A DNA stretch of 26,237 bases from Phoronis ovalis. Its lineage: Eukaryota > Phoronida > Phoronidae. Below are positions 10,140 to 20,603 of the stretch, in pieces. A program made the translations under genes and the position numbers. Each line of letters opens with the position of its first letter. Positions within the stretch are counted from its first letter, which is position 1. Where the stretch lies: NCBI GenBank assembly GCA_028565635.1, contig JAOXYB010051723.1:1-26237 (forward strand), written 5' to 3'. Below the pieces are notes generated by a model. It saw nothing but the letters and a program-made list of their open reading frames with translations. It was not told the DNA's origin and did not search any database.

Positions 10140-10181
10140 CCTGTGTCTCTCACTGCAAGCAAGATGGCGGCTTCCTTGGAG
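10140..10181 (+). promoter_or_regulatory. first (untranslated) exon of the BTB zinc-finger gene, with a TISU/YY1 element
   Basis: CAAGATGGCGGC (10159-10170) fits the TISU consensus (SAASATGGCGGC), which is also a YY1 site and normally sits just after the transcription start. A strong donor follows, GGAG then GTAAGT at 10182. Spliced to the acceptor at 11125, the ATG opens an 11-codon upstream ORF (MAASLEDIAAH) that stops before the main ATG at 11228. It is in the main ORF's frame but cannot extend it, because several stops intervene. The left edge of the exon is not known. By analogy with other TISU genes, transcription probably starts within about 30 bases upstream. Confidence 0.6.
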
Positions 10182-11125
10182 GTAAGTCGGAATTTTATAT
10201 CTTTGCGAAATTTGACAAAAGTAACGGGTCTAGTTGCATTTTAAGTTTTATCAGTCAATGCCTTGACACTACTAGAAGTGGTGCAATATAGTATTACCAA
10301 GAATAATCAACTATTCCGTAATAAATAACACAACAAATTAACACCAAATCTGACTATATATATAATTTATTAATTATATATAAATTATAATGTATACAAA
10401 AAGCTCCTCAATGCTCCCTGTCTTTCAAATGTAGCCGCTTTTATCTATAACGCGTTTAAATACAGAGAAGATCTCATTTGTAAATAACTGTCTTATAACT
10501 ATTCTGTCTGCAGCTTTGCATTGTGGCTATCAGAGTATTTGTGCATACATAGCTAGGTCATTCTGTTCCAATACTTTTTCTTTTTTGTACTTTTAATATT
10601 ATGTATATTCTTCGCTATCAATTCTCTGTTACATGTAGCTTGTACATAGACACTAACTGACTCTGATTATTAAGTGTTATTTTTAAATATTATTTTGTAG
10701 ATTGTATTGTATTATAAACTTTGTACTGTACTCTTGCTAATGGGATATTTAGCCTGGGCTTAATAAATGTACTATAAAAAAAGTATAATACTATATTTGT
10801 ATATCATTATTTAAGCCCAGGCTAAATAACCCATTATAGCAAGAGCAGTACAATGTATACAATACAATTGACAAAGTAATATTTAAAAATAACACTTAAT
10901 AATCAAAGTCAGTGTCTGTGTACAAGCTACATTTAAGAGACTATGTCTTCTTATAGATATATGGTATGTCTAATTTCTAAATCTCTATTTTCCCCATAAG
11001 TTAATTTACCAATGATAGTAACTTTCCATGTGATTTGTCATATTAATCATTGTCACTGATTAACTCTAAAGTCAACCAGCTTTTTATATTGATTTTTTAA
11101 ATTATTTATTGTTTCTTTTGTACAG
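10182..11125 (+). other. intron 1 of the BTB zinc-finger gene
   Basis: A 944-base intron bounded by GTAAGT and TTTCTTTTGTACAG. Most of its notable content is the long inverted repeat at 10634-10931. Confidence 0.6.
10634..10931. repeat. long inverted repeat (about 120-130 bp arms, 47-base loop), MITE-like fold-back
   Basis: The left arm (10634-10763) and the reverse complement of the right arm (10811-10931) align over nearly their whole length, roughly 85-90% identical by eye with a few small gaps. Shared blocks include TGTAGCTTGTACA, GATTATTAAGTGTTATTTTT and TTTAGCCTGGGCTTAA. There is no coding capacity. This is the structure of a fold-back or MITE-type element, or of an inverted duplication. 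No clean target-site duplication is visible at its edges. It lies within intron 1 of the BTB gene, so the primary transcript would form a long double-stranded stem. Confidence 0.85.
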
Positions 11126-12418
11126 GACATTGCTGCACATTAACTGGCACACCAATGACACCAGAAAAGATCTTAAGAGTGTATCATTTTAATTCTCGTA
11201 AGGAACATGAACTGATGAAGTATAACCATGGATGAAACAATAATTCTTACTAACACTTCTTACTGTAAAAACTATCTGAAAAACCTCGAGTCTTTATGGA
11301 GGCAACAAGTTTTATGTGATGTTGCATTAGAAGCAGAAGGATTTACCATATTTGGTCACCGTATCGTTCTTGCGGCTTCTTGCCCATATTTGAACTCCTT
11401 GCTAACTCAGCAACAAATGACTTCTGTAGCACAGGTCAACATTCAATTTGACAATACAACATACAGTGTTCTGTACAGTTTGATTGAATTTATGTATACT
11501 GGGAAATTAAAAGCAACAAAGAGAAATATTTATGAATTAATTCAAACTGCTGAGGAATTTGGGTTAATTGATGTTGTGTCGTTGTGTGAGGGGTTTATTG
11601 CAAGTGGTCACATTTCTTATCCATTGGAAAAAAGTTGGTGCGAAAAAGCAAAAATGTTTAGTGAGATTTTTGATGTTGTTGAAACATCAATTACAAGAGC
11701 TGTGCAAAATAGAAAAAAAGCAAAAAAGAATCAAAGAAAATTGCAAGCAGATGATAATTTGTCTTTGGAATATACTGAGGAAAGAACTTGGCATGTTAGC
11801 AGGTCTGGAAGAAAGTGTAGTCTGCCGAAGCGATATGTTGAAACAGCAGAGTCTTCAATAAGCGATAGTGATCATGATGAGGCTGACAGTGATGACAGTA
11901 CCACAAGCGTGGAGCACAGCTCTTTACATACGAATGAAATTTTTGACAGGATCAAAGCCACTACAGTTAGCAAGACTGGAATGAATGAACAAGTTGAGGG
12001 AAATGAAAACAACATTAACTTGGAAAATGTAGCAGCTGAAGTAAACAATGCAAGTTCTCGAAGTATTACAGAAAAGAAACGTTACCATCGGCAATGTAAT
12101 AGATGCCATAGAAAATTTAAAAGTCATACTGTTCTTTTGCAGCATAGAACCTCATGTTATGTATCTCAAAAAGAGGGACACCCAGAAAAGTATACTCATA
12201 CAAAATGTCGAAAATGTAAATATGCTTTTAAAACTCACAGAGATCTGGTGAAACACAGAAAGTTGTGTAACGTTCAAGTAAAAAATGATTTGACTAAACC
12301 GTATAAATGTGATATATGTACGTACGAACATTTCTCTCAGAAAGGAGTTGACTTACATAAACATGCAAAACATGGAACTGACTTTGATAGCAATAGATAC
12401 CAAATTCTAACATGTGAG
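11126..12418 (+). CDS. BTB gene exon 2 (first coding exon): BTB domain, linker, three fingers
   Basis: The acceptor TTTTGTACAG precedes 11126 and coding begins at 11228. The ORF would run on to 12463, but a GTAAGG donor at 12419 ends it after ...LTCE, in phase 0. Residues 1-397 are encoded. The finger starting CE is cut and is completed by exon 3 (QCQY). The BTB domain and linker are therefore encoded by one exon. Confidence 0.9.
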
Positions 12419-15400
12419 GTAAGGTATTATACAATCCATTTACATCTAAAACAGTACTTATAAGAAAAATGTTTGTGGCATAGGTAAGACCCAGACCATT
12501 TATAAAGCACAATCAAAAATGCTGTGTTCTAGCCTACTGATAAAGGAGATTTAAATATGAGAATTGTGTATTAATAATGATATTAAGTTGTTTGTTTTAT
12601 TTACTTCTTGTTACTTGTACAGGTAATTGATGGGATCCTGGATTGTTGGGTAAAACTTGGGTTAATTATGTTGCTTAGTTTCTTACGCCATGACTTTAGT
12701 CCATTTGTCAAACTTAGTAAAGCACATTCCAAGAATTTAAACAAGGGGTGTTAAATTCAAGTATTGAAAATTCATCCATAAATTTTCTATAGTTGTTGAT
12801 CAGATTCTTCTGTTTCCAGCAATGCCAATACAAAACCATTGATCATGCTCGTATGAAAGCGCACACTAATACTCACAACGAGAATTTGCCATTTGTATGT
12901 GAACATTGCAGCAAAAGATTCCGAGTCAAATCCAACCTGGAAGTCCACATGCGTTTACATGATGATGTAAGACCTTTTGCATGTAAAGAATGCGGCAAGT
13001 CTTTTAGGCAGCAAGGCACTCTCAAAGTAAGTATAATTAATGCAAGCTCGTCAAAACTCACAGGTATTACATAAGAGTGGCTTGTAGGTGGCAAAGGTGT
13101 AATCTCAACAATACTTATAGCCAATATTAACAGTTTGAGGTCATAAAACAAATCCACGAATAGAATCCTGGGGTTTTCGTGATGCATCAACACCAATGTT
13201 GCATTATTTTGTGAAACGCTAGATTTTTAAAAATTATTTTAAATACTAAAAAACTTTGAAATTAAGATACTCAATACTACTTAAATATTAATACCCATAC
13301 TTAATATGCATTATAAACATTGTAGTATGTAAAATTCAGTAAAAAAATTGAAAATAAAATGTATTGTGAAATAACATGAACTGACTCTCAGGCTTGTGGA
13401 AACCAAGGAAACTAGAAGTAATCCTAACAAAAAAAAAACTCGAACAGAGTTTGTGTTGTTACCTCATATGATATCTAATTAATGCTGTACAAGAAAGATC
13501 ATCGGTATAAAATAATATAATTTTGAATTATCGATATGAATTAAGTAACTACTTCTGCATATTATATCCAAAATGTTTAAACATATCCTCAGATAGATTT
13601 TCCATTTTAGGGCCACATAGACAGAATCCATAAGAAGCTACAGCCATTTTTGTGTAGTCACTGTCCATACACATCCTATGTAAAGTCTTCTTTGGCATTT
13701 CATGAATTTAGAGTACACAATATTCCACTTCCAGAAAGTATTACTTGGTAAGTTTGAAAAAATTATTAATGTTTTGATAGAAGCCTAGTTTTTCAAAGTA
13801 AAAAGCTGTGATTCTCTCAAAATTGCTATTTCATAATGTCAGCTGTATGAGTTTGTATGTAATGTGAGTAACTTGTTTGGGACAAAATTCTGTAATCATT
13901 GAAAAGGCTATAGAGCTAGTTGTTTGGTATCTTTATTTACTTTTATTATTTGCATTTTGAACTAAATAGGTAAAAATTCAAAGAGTATAATAATTTTGTG
14001 TGATATATCAGTAGCCAATTTTACAAAATAAAGATGCTAACCAATCAAATAAAGCTAAAGATGCTAAACTATCAAATCAAGATTTGATGATGTGTACTTG
14101 ATACAGTAAAAGCAAGAAAATGTTTTCTATTGATTAGGAATGATAGGGCACTGTATAATAGCTGTAATGAAATTACATGATTTACATTCTTTAGGTACAA
14201 GTGTGAAATGTGTGAATTTGTTTGTAAAAGCTCCGCTTCTTTTGAAGCACACAAAAGAAGGCACACAGGTAAAACAGAATTTAATCTGGTATAAATTAAA
14301 GTGAAGAATTGAATCTTATTTTTAAGCAGAGCTAGCTTTTCAGTCATAGCACAAGACCTTCGTTAGTCCTTTCTGAAAATAAGATTCAGTTTTGGACTAA
14401 ATTTTTAGTGATTAGATTAATTAAAATTGATATCTTATCAAAAGTATTTTCATTCTGAAACAACAAATATTTAAACAACTGTACAAACAGTTATATATCT
14501 GTAGACAATTGTAACACATAGGCTACGCGCTAGACAGTTTATTGTTATAAGTGTATACTGTGAAGTTAAATACAAGGTGTAAAAATATCCAAATTTTTCA
14601 ATCTATTAAAAGGGATTATTTAAAGTAAGTATTCAGCTTAGTTCTGTTGAAAAACTAGAACTTTCCTATTTTATTATTTGGTTTTTAGTTTTTTGACTTA
14701 TATTAAAATTAAAATTTGAAAAACTCATTTTTCCAAAAATGGCATGTATTTGATCATGACCGAAGTCAAACTATTTAACTCATGATTTTTAAACTTCAAA
14801 ATATTAATTTTTAAAAAATGTGTATTTTTATATGTGTGTGTCTCATGTTAATTACTAAAACATAGGTTGAAATGAACCCTTAATTTAACTGTGTATATTA
14901 GAATTGGAGATTGCCACTGTAGTTCTCCTAATATTTCATGTTTTTGACTTGTTTCAGGAGAGAAACCATTTCAATGTAATATTTGTTCAAAAGCATTCGT
15001 TGGCAAAGGTGCCCTGCGAGAACATATGCAATGGCATTCAGGTAATGCATACCACCTCTTTAAGTATAATCATACCCATTACAGTAGTTTTATGCAAGTT
15101 CGGCAATTGGTGCTTTCCAAAAAGATAAAAAGTACCTTGAAAATGAGAGCAAACTGAAGAAGCATACACACCAATAATAAAACACAGATGCAATTTCTGC
15201 CTTCTAAGATAGATAAAACTTGAAGAAGAGAAAATGATTTAACCAAGTATATCACTCTGATAAAGGACTGACCACCAAAGTAGTGCATTCAGCAGCAAAA
15301 AGTGAAATTAACTTCACTACCTAAATTTAACAGAATACAAAAATATGAAATCCCATATCACAAGAGGATGAAAAGTTAAGCCAAGAATATTGCTTTTTCA

Positions 15401-17621
15401 CATCGACACTGCTCATAAATACTTGATTAAAAGTGCAGCTTGCATGCATTATCAGTGTAATTGTTATTTTTGTATTACTGCAACATGATTGTAGTTTTTG
15501 TTGTAAGTGTGGAATTTGTAGTTTGATTGCTTTAACAGGCTAACTGAATTTTGCAATACTGTTGATCTAAGTATAGCGAATATTGCTTAAGGTGTGTGGC
15601 CCATTAAGTATGCAAAGTGTTAATTAGAATTATATCAATATTTCTTTTTTAGGACAAAGAAAGCATAAGTGTCCATTTGATGGATGCTCGCATGCCTGTA
15701 TCAGCAAAACTAAGCTTAATGAACACATGAGATTGATTCATACTCATAAGGTGAACTTTTAAGTTAAAAAGAACATACCCAGTGGTTTGTTGGTTTCTCA
15801 TGCCATGCCAACTGTTTCCTGTGTCCAAATGGTTTATAAATTTGCACCAAGAGAACATATTTAATCTTTCTCTCTCACATACTGAATATGCTTCTTAGCA
15901 ATGAGTATTAACTGACCAAAGATTGGAATCTAAAGTTTTAACGATTGGTAATGCAGCTTTGACATCGTAGGAACAAAGGAGGTCAAGGAAGTGTTCATCT
16001 TTTAATAGTTTAGCCATTGAAAGCAACATGATTATAGTTGAGTTATGGAGGTTGACATGAAATAACGTAAACACTTTTGTTTTTATGTAAGTTATAAAAG
16101 AAGCAAGATAAATCATTTTCTTTACATAGTAGGCATTCATTTAAAATGGTCTGGCAACAATAGTGGCTACTGTTAAGAATGCACTTGTGTCAGGAAGTGA
16201 AATCTGTATTTCTTCCGTTGAATGAATTTAACAGTATTTCAAAGATGTAACTGTTTTGGTATAACATGGTATGTCAAGATCACATATCAGACACAAAGTT
16301 TGTTCTTACACTCTGTTTTTGATTGGCATTGAGATACTGCTCGAGCCATATTATATGGAGCGTTTTTTGGCTTACAAAATCATGGCTGTAAAAAGACCAT
16401 GTTTATATTTGCCGAAATATTACAAGAACTGTTTGAAATAATCTCGCCAAATAAAATTTGATATGAGTTTTAATGAAATCTTGTTTATCATAGCATAACA
16501 TTGTGTTTATATGTTGTTAATTATTATGTTAAAGTGCAATTCAGAATCATTCACGTTATTGCATGTCACCCTGTATTTATTAAAGGTCACCAATGTTTTG
16601 GTCTAAACTTATGGTAAAATGCTTTTATCTACTGGATATAGTAATCTCAAGCTTTTCTATTCCTTGTTTGTTGTCCAATATGTAGGAAAGTCACTTTTCT
16701 GAAGAAGTGATTGGTACGTTTTCATGAGTAAATTACTTTTATTTCCTGAGTGTATGGAATAGTCATTGGTGGTATTAACTACAAAATTTCATGAAATTGT
16801 AGGGTGAAAAACCTTGGCAGTGTCACATGTGCAGTTACCGTTGTGCAGTGAAAGGCAACTTAACTAAACATCTACGGAGCATTCATCATCTTAAAGTATT
16901 AACCAATCAAAGACGAGTTCATATTAATGGAAAGCAGGAGGCAGCGGGACTTGCTGATATGAATGTTCAAAATGCTGGGGCCAATGGTGAACAAAGTAAG
17001 TCTAAAAACTAACTATAACACTGTTTACTTTCTTATCTGTTAACAATTGTAGCAATTTCTCCATTGTTGGGCTGTAGAAGGCAGAAATGATATGTTTCTT
17101 TTGATTTTAATAATTGAAGCACATTGTAAAATGGGAAAAATTCACAGAATAATAAACCTTTAAAAAACATTTGGCTTTTGGATGACAATATCTCAAAATT
17201 TTGGTTAAATGTATCTTTCAATGCATTTAGTGTTTAATTTATCCATTACAAGTAATTGTTATTTTATTTTAAGCTATTCTTAAATATTTCAACTTTATCA
17301 TTAGTCAAAGTGTTAGTCATATTGTTTTCGACAAAAACTATCAAATCAGCTCGTTACTAAAAGTTTGTTACATTGAATTGATAACATTTGCTAGAAATAT
17401 AATAGCCATCCAAAATTCCCTATACTTTTGTAGAAAAAAACATCACGACAGACTGGAACAGTACCACAGCAGATGATACAGTGGTAGTTACTATTATGCC
17501 AGGTGATATCGCTCAACTTGCTGGTGCTGGTGACTTTGTGTCCAGTGAGGCTAATGTAGCTGCTGATATAGTTGCTATTAGTAACAGTGTATTTACACAG
17601 TCTGATGCTGTCAATAAGTAG
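11228..17621 (+). CDS. BTB/POZ domain C2H2 zinc-finger transcription factor (ZBTB-type), 8 coding exons
   Basis: The hand-joined model is 11228-12418, 12820-13026, 13611-13747, 14195-14268, 14958-15041, 15653-15750, 16803-16995 and 17434-17621. It gives 723 residues with frame kept at every junction. A BTB domain spans about 15-125 (CDVALEAEGFTIFGHRIVLA, then FMYTG at 88-92) and normally mediates dimerisation and corepressor binding. An acidic, basic-patched linker follows (about 155-285), with RSGRKCSLPKRY at 192-203. Eleven fingers follow. Two are C2HC (290-310, 327-347). Nine are C2H2, with first-Cys to last-His spans 361-382, 396-416, 424-444, 452-473, 481-502, 515-535, 543-563, 571-594 and 604-625. 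TGEKPF and KGEKPW linkers are present. The tail 626-723 is acidic and Ala/Val-rich. The start has ACC before ATGG, a good context. It is probably a nuclear DNA-binding regulator; target and ortholog are not identified. Confidence 0.9.
12820..13026 (+). CDS. BTB gene exon 3: fingers 4-6 (part)
   Basis: Acceptor CTGTTTCCAG, donor GTAAGT; 69 codons, phase 0 at both ends. It restores finger 4 across the intron (CE/QC) and carries finger 5 and most of finger 6, ending FRQQGTLK. Finger 6 needs GHIDRIH from exon 4. Confidence 0.9.
13611..13747 (+). CDS. BTB gene exon 4: end of finger 6 and finger 7
   Basis: Acceptor TTCCATTTTAG, donor GTAAGT. It begins GHIDRIH in phase 0, completing finger 6, then CSHCPYTSYVKSSLAF with its two histidines. 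It ends in phase 2 with TG, which exon 5 turns into a tryptophan codon. Confidence 0.88.
14195..14268 (+). CDS. BTB gene exon 5: finger 8
   Basis: Acceptor ACATTCTTTAG, donor GTAAAA. It encodes YKCEMCEFVCKSSASFEAHK and RRHT, then one G in phase 1. That G joins exon 6 to make the classical TGEKPF linker, strong evidence for the junction. Only 74 bases. Confidence 0.88.
14310..14388. repeat. short inverted repeat with structured spacer in intron 5
   Basis: TGAATCTTATTTT (14310-14322) is matched exactly in reverse complement at 14376-14388, with 53 bases between. The spacer on the minus strand reads AGGACTAACGAAGGTCTT, itself a small hairpin. Motifs of this sort occur at ends of some retroelements, but I could not name a family. 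No hammerhead core (CTGANGA) is present. Confidence 0.5.
14958..15041 (+). CDS. BTB gene exon 6: finger 9
   Basis: Acceptor CTTGTTTCAG, donor GTAATG; phase 1 at both ends. It encodes GEKPFQCNICSKAFVGKGAL through HMQWHS. Its first codon is completed by the single G of exon 5. Confidence 0.88.
15653..15750 (+). CDS. BTB gene exon 7: finger 10
   Basis: Acceptor TTTCTTTTTTAG, donor GTGAAC. It encodes GQRKHKCPFDGCSHACISKT through HMRLIHTHK. The finger has a CX4C knuckle instead of CX2C. It ends in phase 0. Confidence 0.85.
16803..16995 (+). CDS. BTB gene exon 8: finger 11 and start of tail
   Basis: Acceptor GAAATTGTAG, donor GTAAGT. It begins GEKPWQCHMCSYRCAV, so the THK-GEKPW linker is rebuilt across a 1,052-base intron, the longest in this gene. 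After the last finger (HLRSIH) a low-complexity tail begins. Phase 1 at the end. Confidence 0.85.
17434..17621 (+). CDS. BTB gene exon 9: C-terminal tail and stop
   Basis: Acceptor CTATACTTTTGTAG. The seven A residues after the acceptor join the A of exon 8 to give Lys-Lys-Asn in frame. About 61 more codons follow, including TVVVTIMPGDIAQLAGAGDF, to TAG at 17619-17621. It has no ATG, so it is easily missed. The tail is acidic and Ala/Val-rich, as in many activation or protein-contact regions. Confidence 0.82.
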
Positions 17622-17891
17622 ATTTAACTTAGTTCTATATTTAGTGAAAATGAGACATTCATTGCTGTAATATGTACAATGCTGTCATTCGGTTTCAATC
17701 TTGGTGAAAAATCAAAGCAGATAATGTGGAAAATGCCTGATAACAGCTATTATTGTGCAGGCAATGAAAGGTTAAGGAGGCCATGAAATACTAAACAGAT
17801 GAATGTGGCTTTCTATAGAAGGTAGCATGGTAAAATCTTATGCAGATGTTACTATTATATTTTCAGTTTCTCTGAAATTTAATCAAATTGA

Positions 17892-17903
17892 TTTATTTTT
17901 ATT
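17892..17903 (-). terminator. two adjacent AATAAA signals, candidate distal poly(A) site of the minus-strand zinc-finger gene
   Basis: TTTATT occurs twice in direct succession (17892-17897 and 17898-17903), which reads as a double AATAAA on the minus strand. Use would give a 3' UTR of about 1.1 kb. Confidence 0.35.
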
Positions 17904-18301
17904 TAATTACCAAATTCAGAGATCTCTTAATAATAGTGCATTATTTACTTCATTTTATGTTAATACTATATGTTAACACAAGGCAAAGATTTTCATCTAA
18001 TAGAACAGAGAAAATATCAAAATAATTAGTCAACAGCATAGAGATGTCCAAATCTCAGTACAATCAGATTAACATGTTTATCACAGTACTGCATTTGATA
18101 AAAAGAAGTGCAACACTCTGGACATACACAAATACTGAATTACAACTTACAGTGAAATTATAGGCTTTTCAAAAATATTAAGACATGAAAGCTCAGAATT
18201 TTTCTGATTACTTTAGAATATACAGAATTATTTTCAAATTTTTGTACTAAAATGGGATGGCATTTGATATCATTTGTATAACATAATAAGCCTTGACAAA
18301 A

Positions 18302-18307
18302 AATAAA
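18302..18307 (+). terminator. AATAAA, candidate poly(A) signal of the BTB gene
   Basis: It is the only plain AATAAA I see on the plus strand after the stop at 17621, which would give a 3' UTR near 700 bases. A variant signal nearer the stop is possible. Confidence 0.35.
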
Positions 18308-18717
18308 ATTCTAACAAAGTTAATGACATTTTATACAAGTTAATATCTGAAGCCATCAAATCTGCAATAGCATGCTGCTAAATTAAGTTTCAGACACAAC
18401 TCTATTTTCTAAAAGATCCACTCAATTTAAAGAAGTGTGACAAAATCACTGAACTTGATCCATGCAAAGATCAGTTTTACAGAAATACATTCTTATTTAC
18501 ATCACAGTATACAAGGATTATTTACCATCAGATTCTTGCAACAAACTATTACAAAACTGCATGACACATGCCAGGCATGAATTCTAATACTTGTACATGT
18601 TCTGGTAGTACTGTATTTTTAAAATCACTATCTACTGCCTGGACAAATCATGTACACATTGTATTATAATGAACTTAATGAAACCAGATTGCTAGTTTGC
18701 ACATAGCCAGAACTTGG

Positions 18718-18723
18718 TTTATT
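18718..18723 (-). terminator. AATAAA on minus strand, candidate proximal poly(A) signal
   Basis: TTTATT here lies about 270 bases past the stop of the minus-strand zinc-finger gene, a usual distance for a proximal poly(A) signal. Confidence 0.4.
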
Positions 18724-18992
18724 TGTCTGTCACAATAATCAGATTGACATAATAGTAGAATTCTTATATCTATTCTTGTGGTATCCTCAACCTGTGCCTT
18801 AGTGGAATAGCTAAAATACCAACAGTTAAACATGAACAAAACTACTGAATCGTACCCCTGTCACATTCAAGAGATTACATGTTCATACAGGATTAATTAG
18901 GCAGTACATTAATTAGCATCTCGCTTTTACAGAAAATATTCAATATGATATTTATCAAAATTCCACGACTGAAAGCAGAGTTTACAAGAAGA

Positions 18993-20603
18993 CTAATAAT
19001 TCTGGTAATTCATGAAGCCTGATGGGTGATACTGATATGTAACAGTGCCCGGTGGTTGAGGAGGTGGTAATCCCTGTGTTTGATACACGTGTCCATGGGA
19101 TGTAGGTATAGTAGCTACTTGGACGGTGGTTCCTGGATGGATAGGAGTTCCCGGATGAAGAATATTTCCCTGTGCATCCACTATTTGTTGTACCGCATAC
19201 TCCATACTAGACGGCGCTGATATCTGTATAGCAGTTTGTTGCTGAGGTGCAGCTGGCTGACCAAGTGCAGTTTCTATATGCACTGGAACGGGTGAATCGA
19301 GAATGGTAGTCGAGTGATTCTGGTTATTTTCAGGAGCCGATACCATTTCTGTAGACATAAGAATTGCTTCTATCTTACGAACCTTTCGTCCTCGTTTTGG
19401 TACAGTGGAATGACGTTCTTCCATATGAGTTTGTAAGCTTTTCTTACCAAGAAATCCCTTTCCACATTCCGTACAAATCTCATTCCATTGTACTTGAACA
19501 CCATGTTCTCTCTCGGTATGACGATTTAAACGCTCGACACGATAAAACATTACATTACACAGTTTACATTGGTGGGTAGGGATATGTTTTTTCTTTACAC
19601 CATGTTGCATTTCAAGATGTAAACGTAGGTGGTTTTGCTTCGCAAACCCTGAATCACAATGTTGACACATGTATTTAGATACTTTAACTCGGCTATGAGT
19701 TTTCTCATGGTATTTCAAACCAGCTTTATTATTGTATGCTCTTCCACATTGATCGCAGATATAAATAAAGTTACCTGTGTGTACTCGTATATGTTCTCGC
19801 AACTTGTCACTTCTCTTGAAAGCACGATAACAATTCTCGTACGTGCATTTAAACGGCTTATCATCACTATGTTTGGTCGCTAGGTGGCGTTTCAAATGTT
19901 CTCGTTTCCCAAATGCTGTACCACAAACTTCACAAATATGATTACGAACGGGATTATGGATCCTCTGGTGTTTCTTAAGTGCTAGTATATTGACAAATCT
20001 ACCGCCACACTCATCACAAAGATAGGATTTTACACCTGAATGAGTAGATTCATGATACATTAGTTCCGAGTTGGATTTAAAAACTTTTGAACATTGGCTA
20101 CATTTATTTTCATGTTTGTCATTTTCCATGTGATGCTGCAATTTTTTCACGGTAGGGAACGGTCGATTGCAAACTGAACAATGGTAGCCATTACTGTAGA
20201 AGCCAGTTTTGTGCACATCTTTGTGAGAAAATGATTTATGAGTCATTAATAAATCTAACGCTTCAAAGTGGTCATTGCATATGCGGCAAATAAAAGAATT
20301 TTGAGGATGAATATTGGAATGTTCTATATATTCATGGACTTCATAATAAATTTGCTTGCATGCTTCTTTCACACAACGAAATACTGCAATCATATTATGC
20401 TCATCTCTCCTATGTTCGCATGTTTCCTTGTAAGTTGCGAAAAGTTTGCAGCACTGAGGACAAATAAAATTAGGTGAATCAGCATCAAGTAAATTTGTAA
20501 CATTTTCATTGTCTACATTTGTTGACTTATTCTGTTCTATTTCATCATCTTTCTGAGCACCAGTATTGGTCTCACTCTGGCTCAATTCAGGCTCGATCAT
20601 GAC
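18993..20603 (-). CDS. minus-strand zinc-finger gene, terminal exon: 12-finger array and tail
   Basis: The acceptor on the minus strand is ACAAATGTTTGCAG before 20603. The open frame continues upstream to an ATG at 20648, but those 15 residues (MLLQKFMIFVYKCLQ) are read-through of the intron. Two fingers have CX4C knuckles (CVKEAC and CTYENC), and one has five residues between its histidines. The array is not split by introns, unlike the BTB gene. Confidence 0.92.
   Translation of the reverse strand, partial: VMIEPELSQSETNTGAQKDDEIEQNKSTNVDNENVTNLLDADSPNFICPQCCKLFATYKETCEHRRDEHNMIAVFRCVKEACKQIYYEVHEYIEHSNIHPQNSFICRICNDHFEALDLLMTHKSFSHKDVHKTGFYSNGYHCSVCNRPFPTVKKLQHHMENDKHENKCSQCSKVFKSNSELMYHESTHSGVKSYLCDECGGRFVNILALKKHQRIHNPVRNHICEVCGTAFGKREHLKRHLATKHSDDKPFKCTYENCYRAFKRSDKLREHIRVHTGNFIYICDQCGRAYNNKAGLKYHEKTHSRVKVSKYMCQHCDSGFAKQNHLRLHLEMQHGVKKKHIPTHQCKLCNVMFYRVERLNRHTEREHGVQVQWNEICTECGKGFLGKKSLQTHMEERHSTVPKRGRKVRKIEAILMSTEMVSAPENNQNHSTTILDSPVPVHIETALGQPAAPQQQTAIQISAPSSMEYAVQQIVDAQGNILHPGTPIHPGTTVQVATIPTSHGHVYQTQGLPPPQPPGTVTYQYHPSGFMNYQNY

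Larger units (their letters stand above)
17622..18992. other. region between two convergent zinc-finger genes (3' UTRs)
   Basis: No coding sequence is seen. It must hold the 3' UTRs and poly(A) sites of both genes. The candidates are AATAAA at 18302-18307 on the plus strand and two groups on the minus strand. If the distal signals are used, the two transcripts overlap tail to tail. Confidence 0.6.

Noticed and set aside
10163-10181. MAASLE as the N-terminus of the BTB protein
   Set aside because: Although in the same frame, several stops (TAA, TGA) lie between exon 2's start and the ATG at 11228.
12419-12463. Continuation of the BTB exon ORF to a stop at 12463
   Set aside because: A GTAAGG donor at 12419 lies inside a half-finished finger, and exon 3 completes that finger exactly. 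The extra residues are intron read-through, though intron retention would give a truncated protein.
14310-14388. Hammerhead ribozyme
   Set aside because: The hairpin resembles some retroelement ends, but the CTGANGA core and paired GAAA arrangement are absent.
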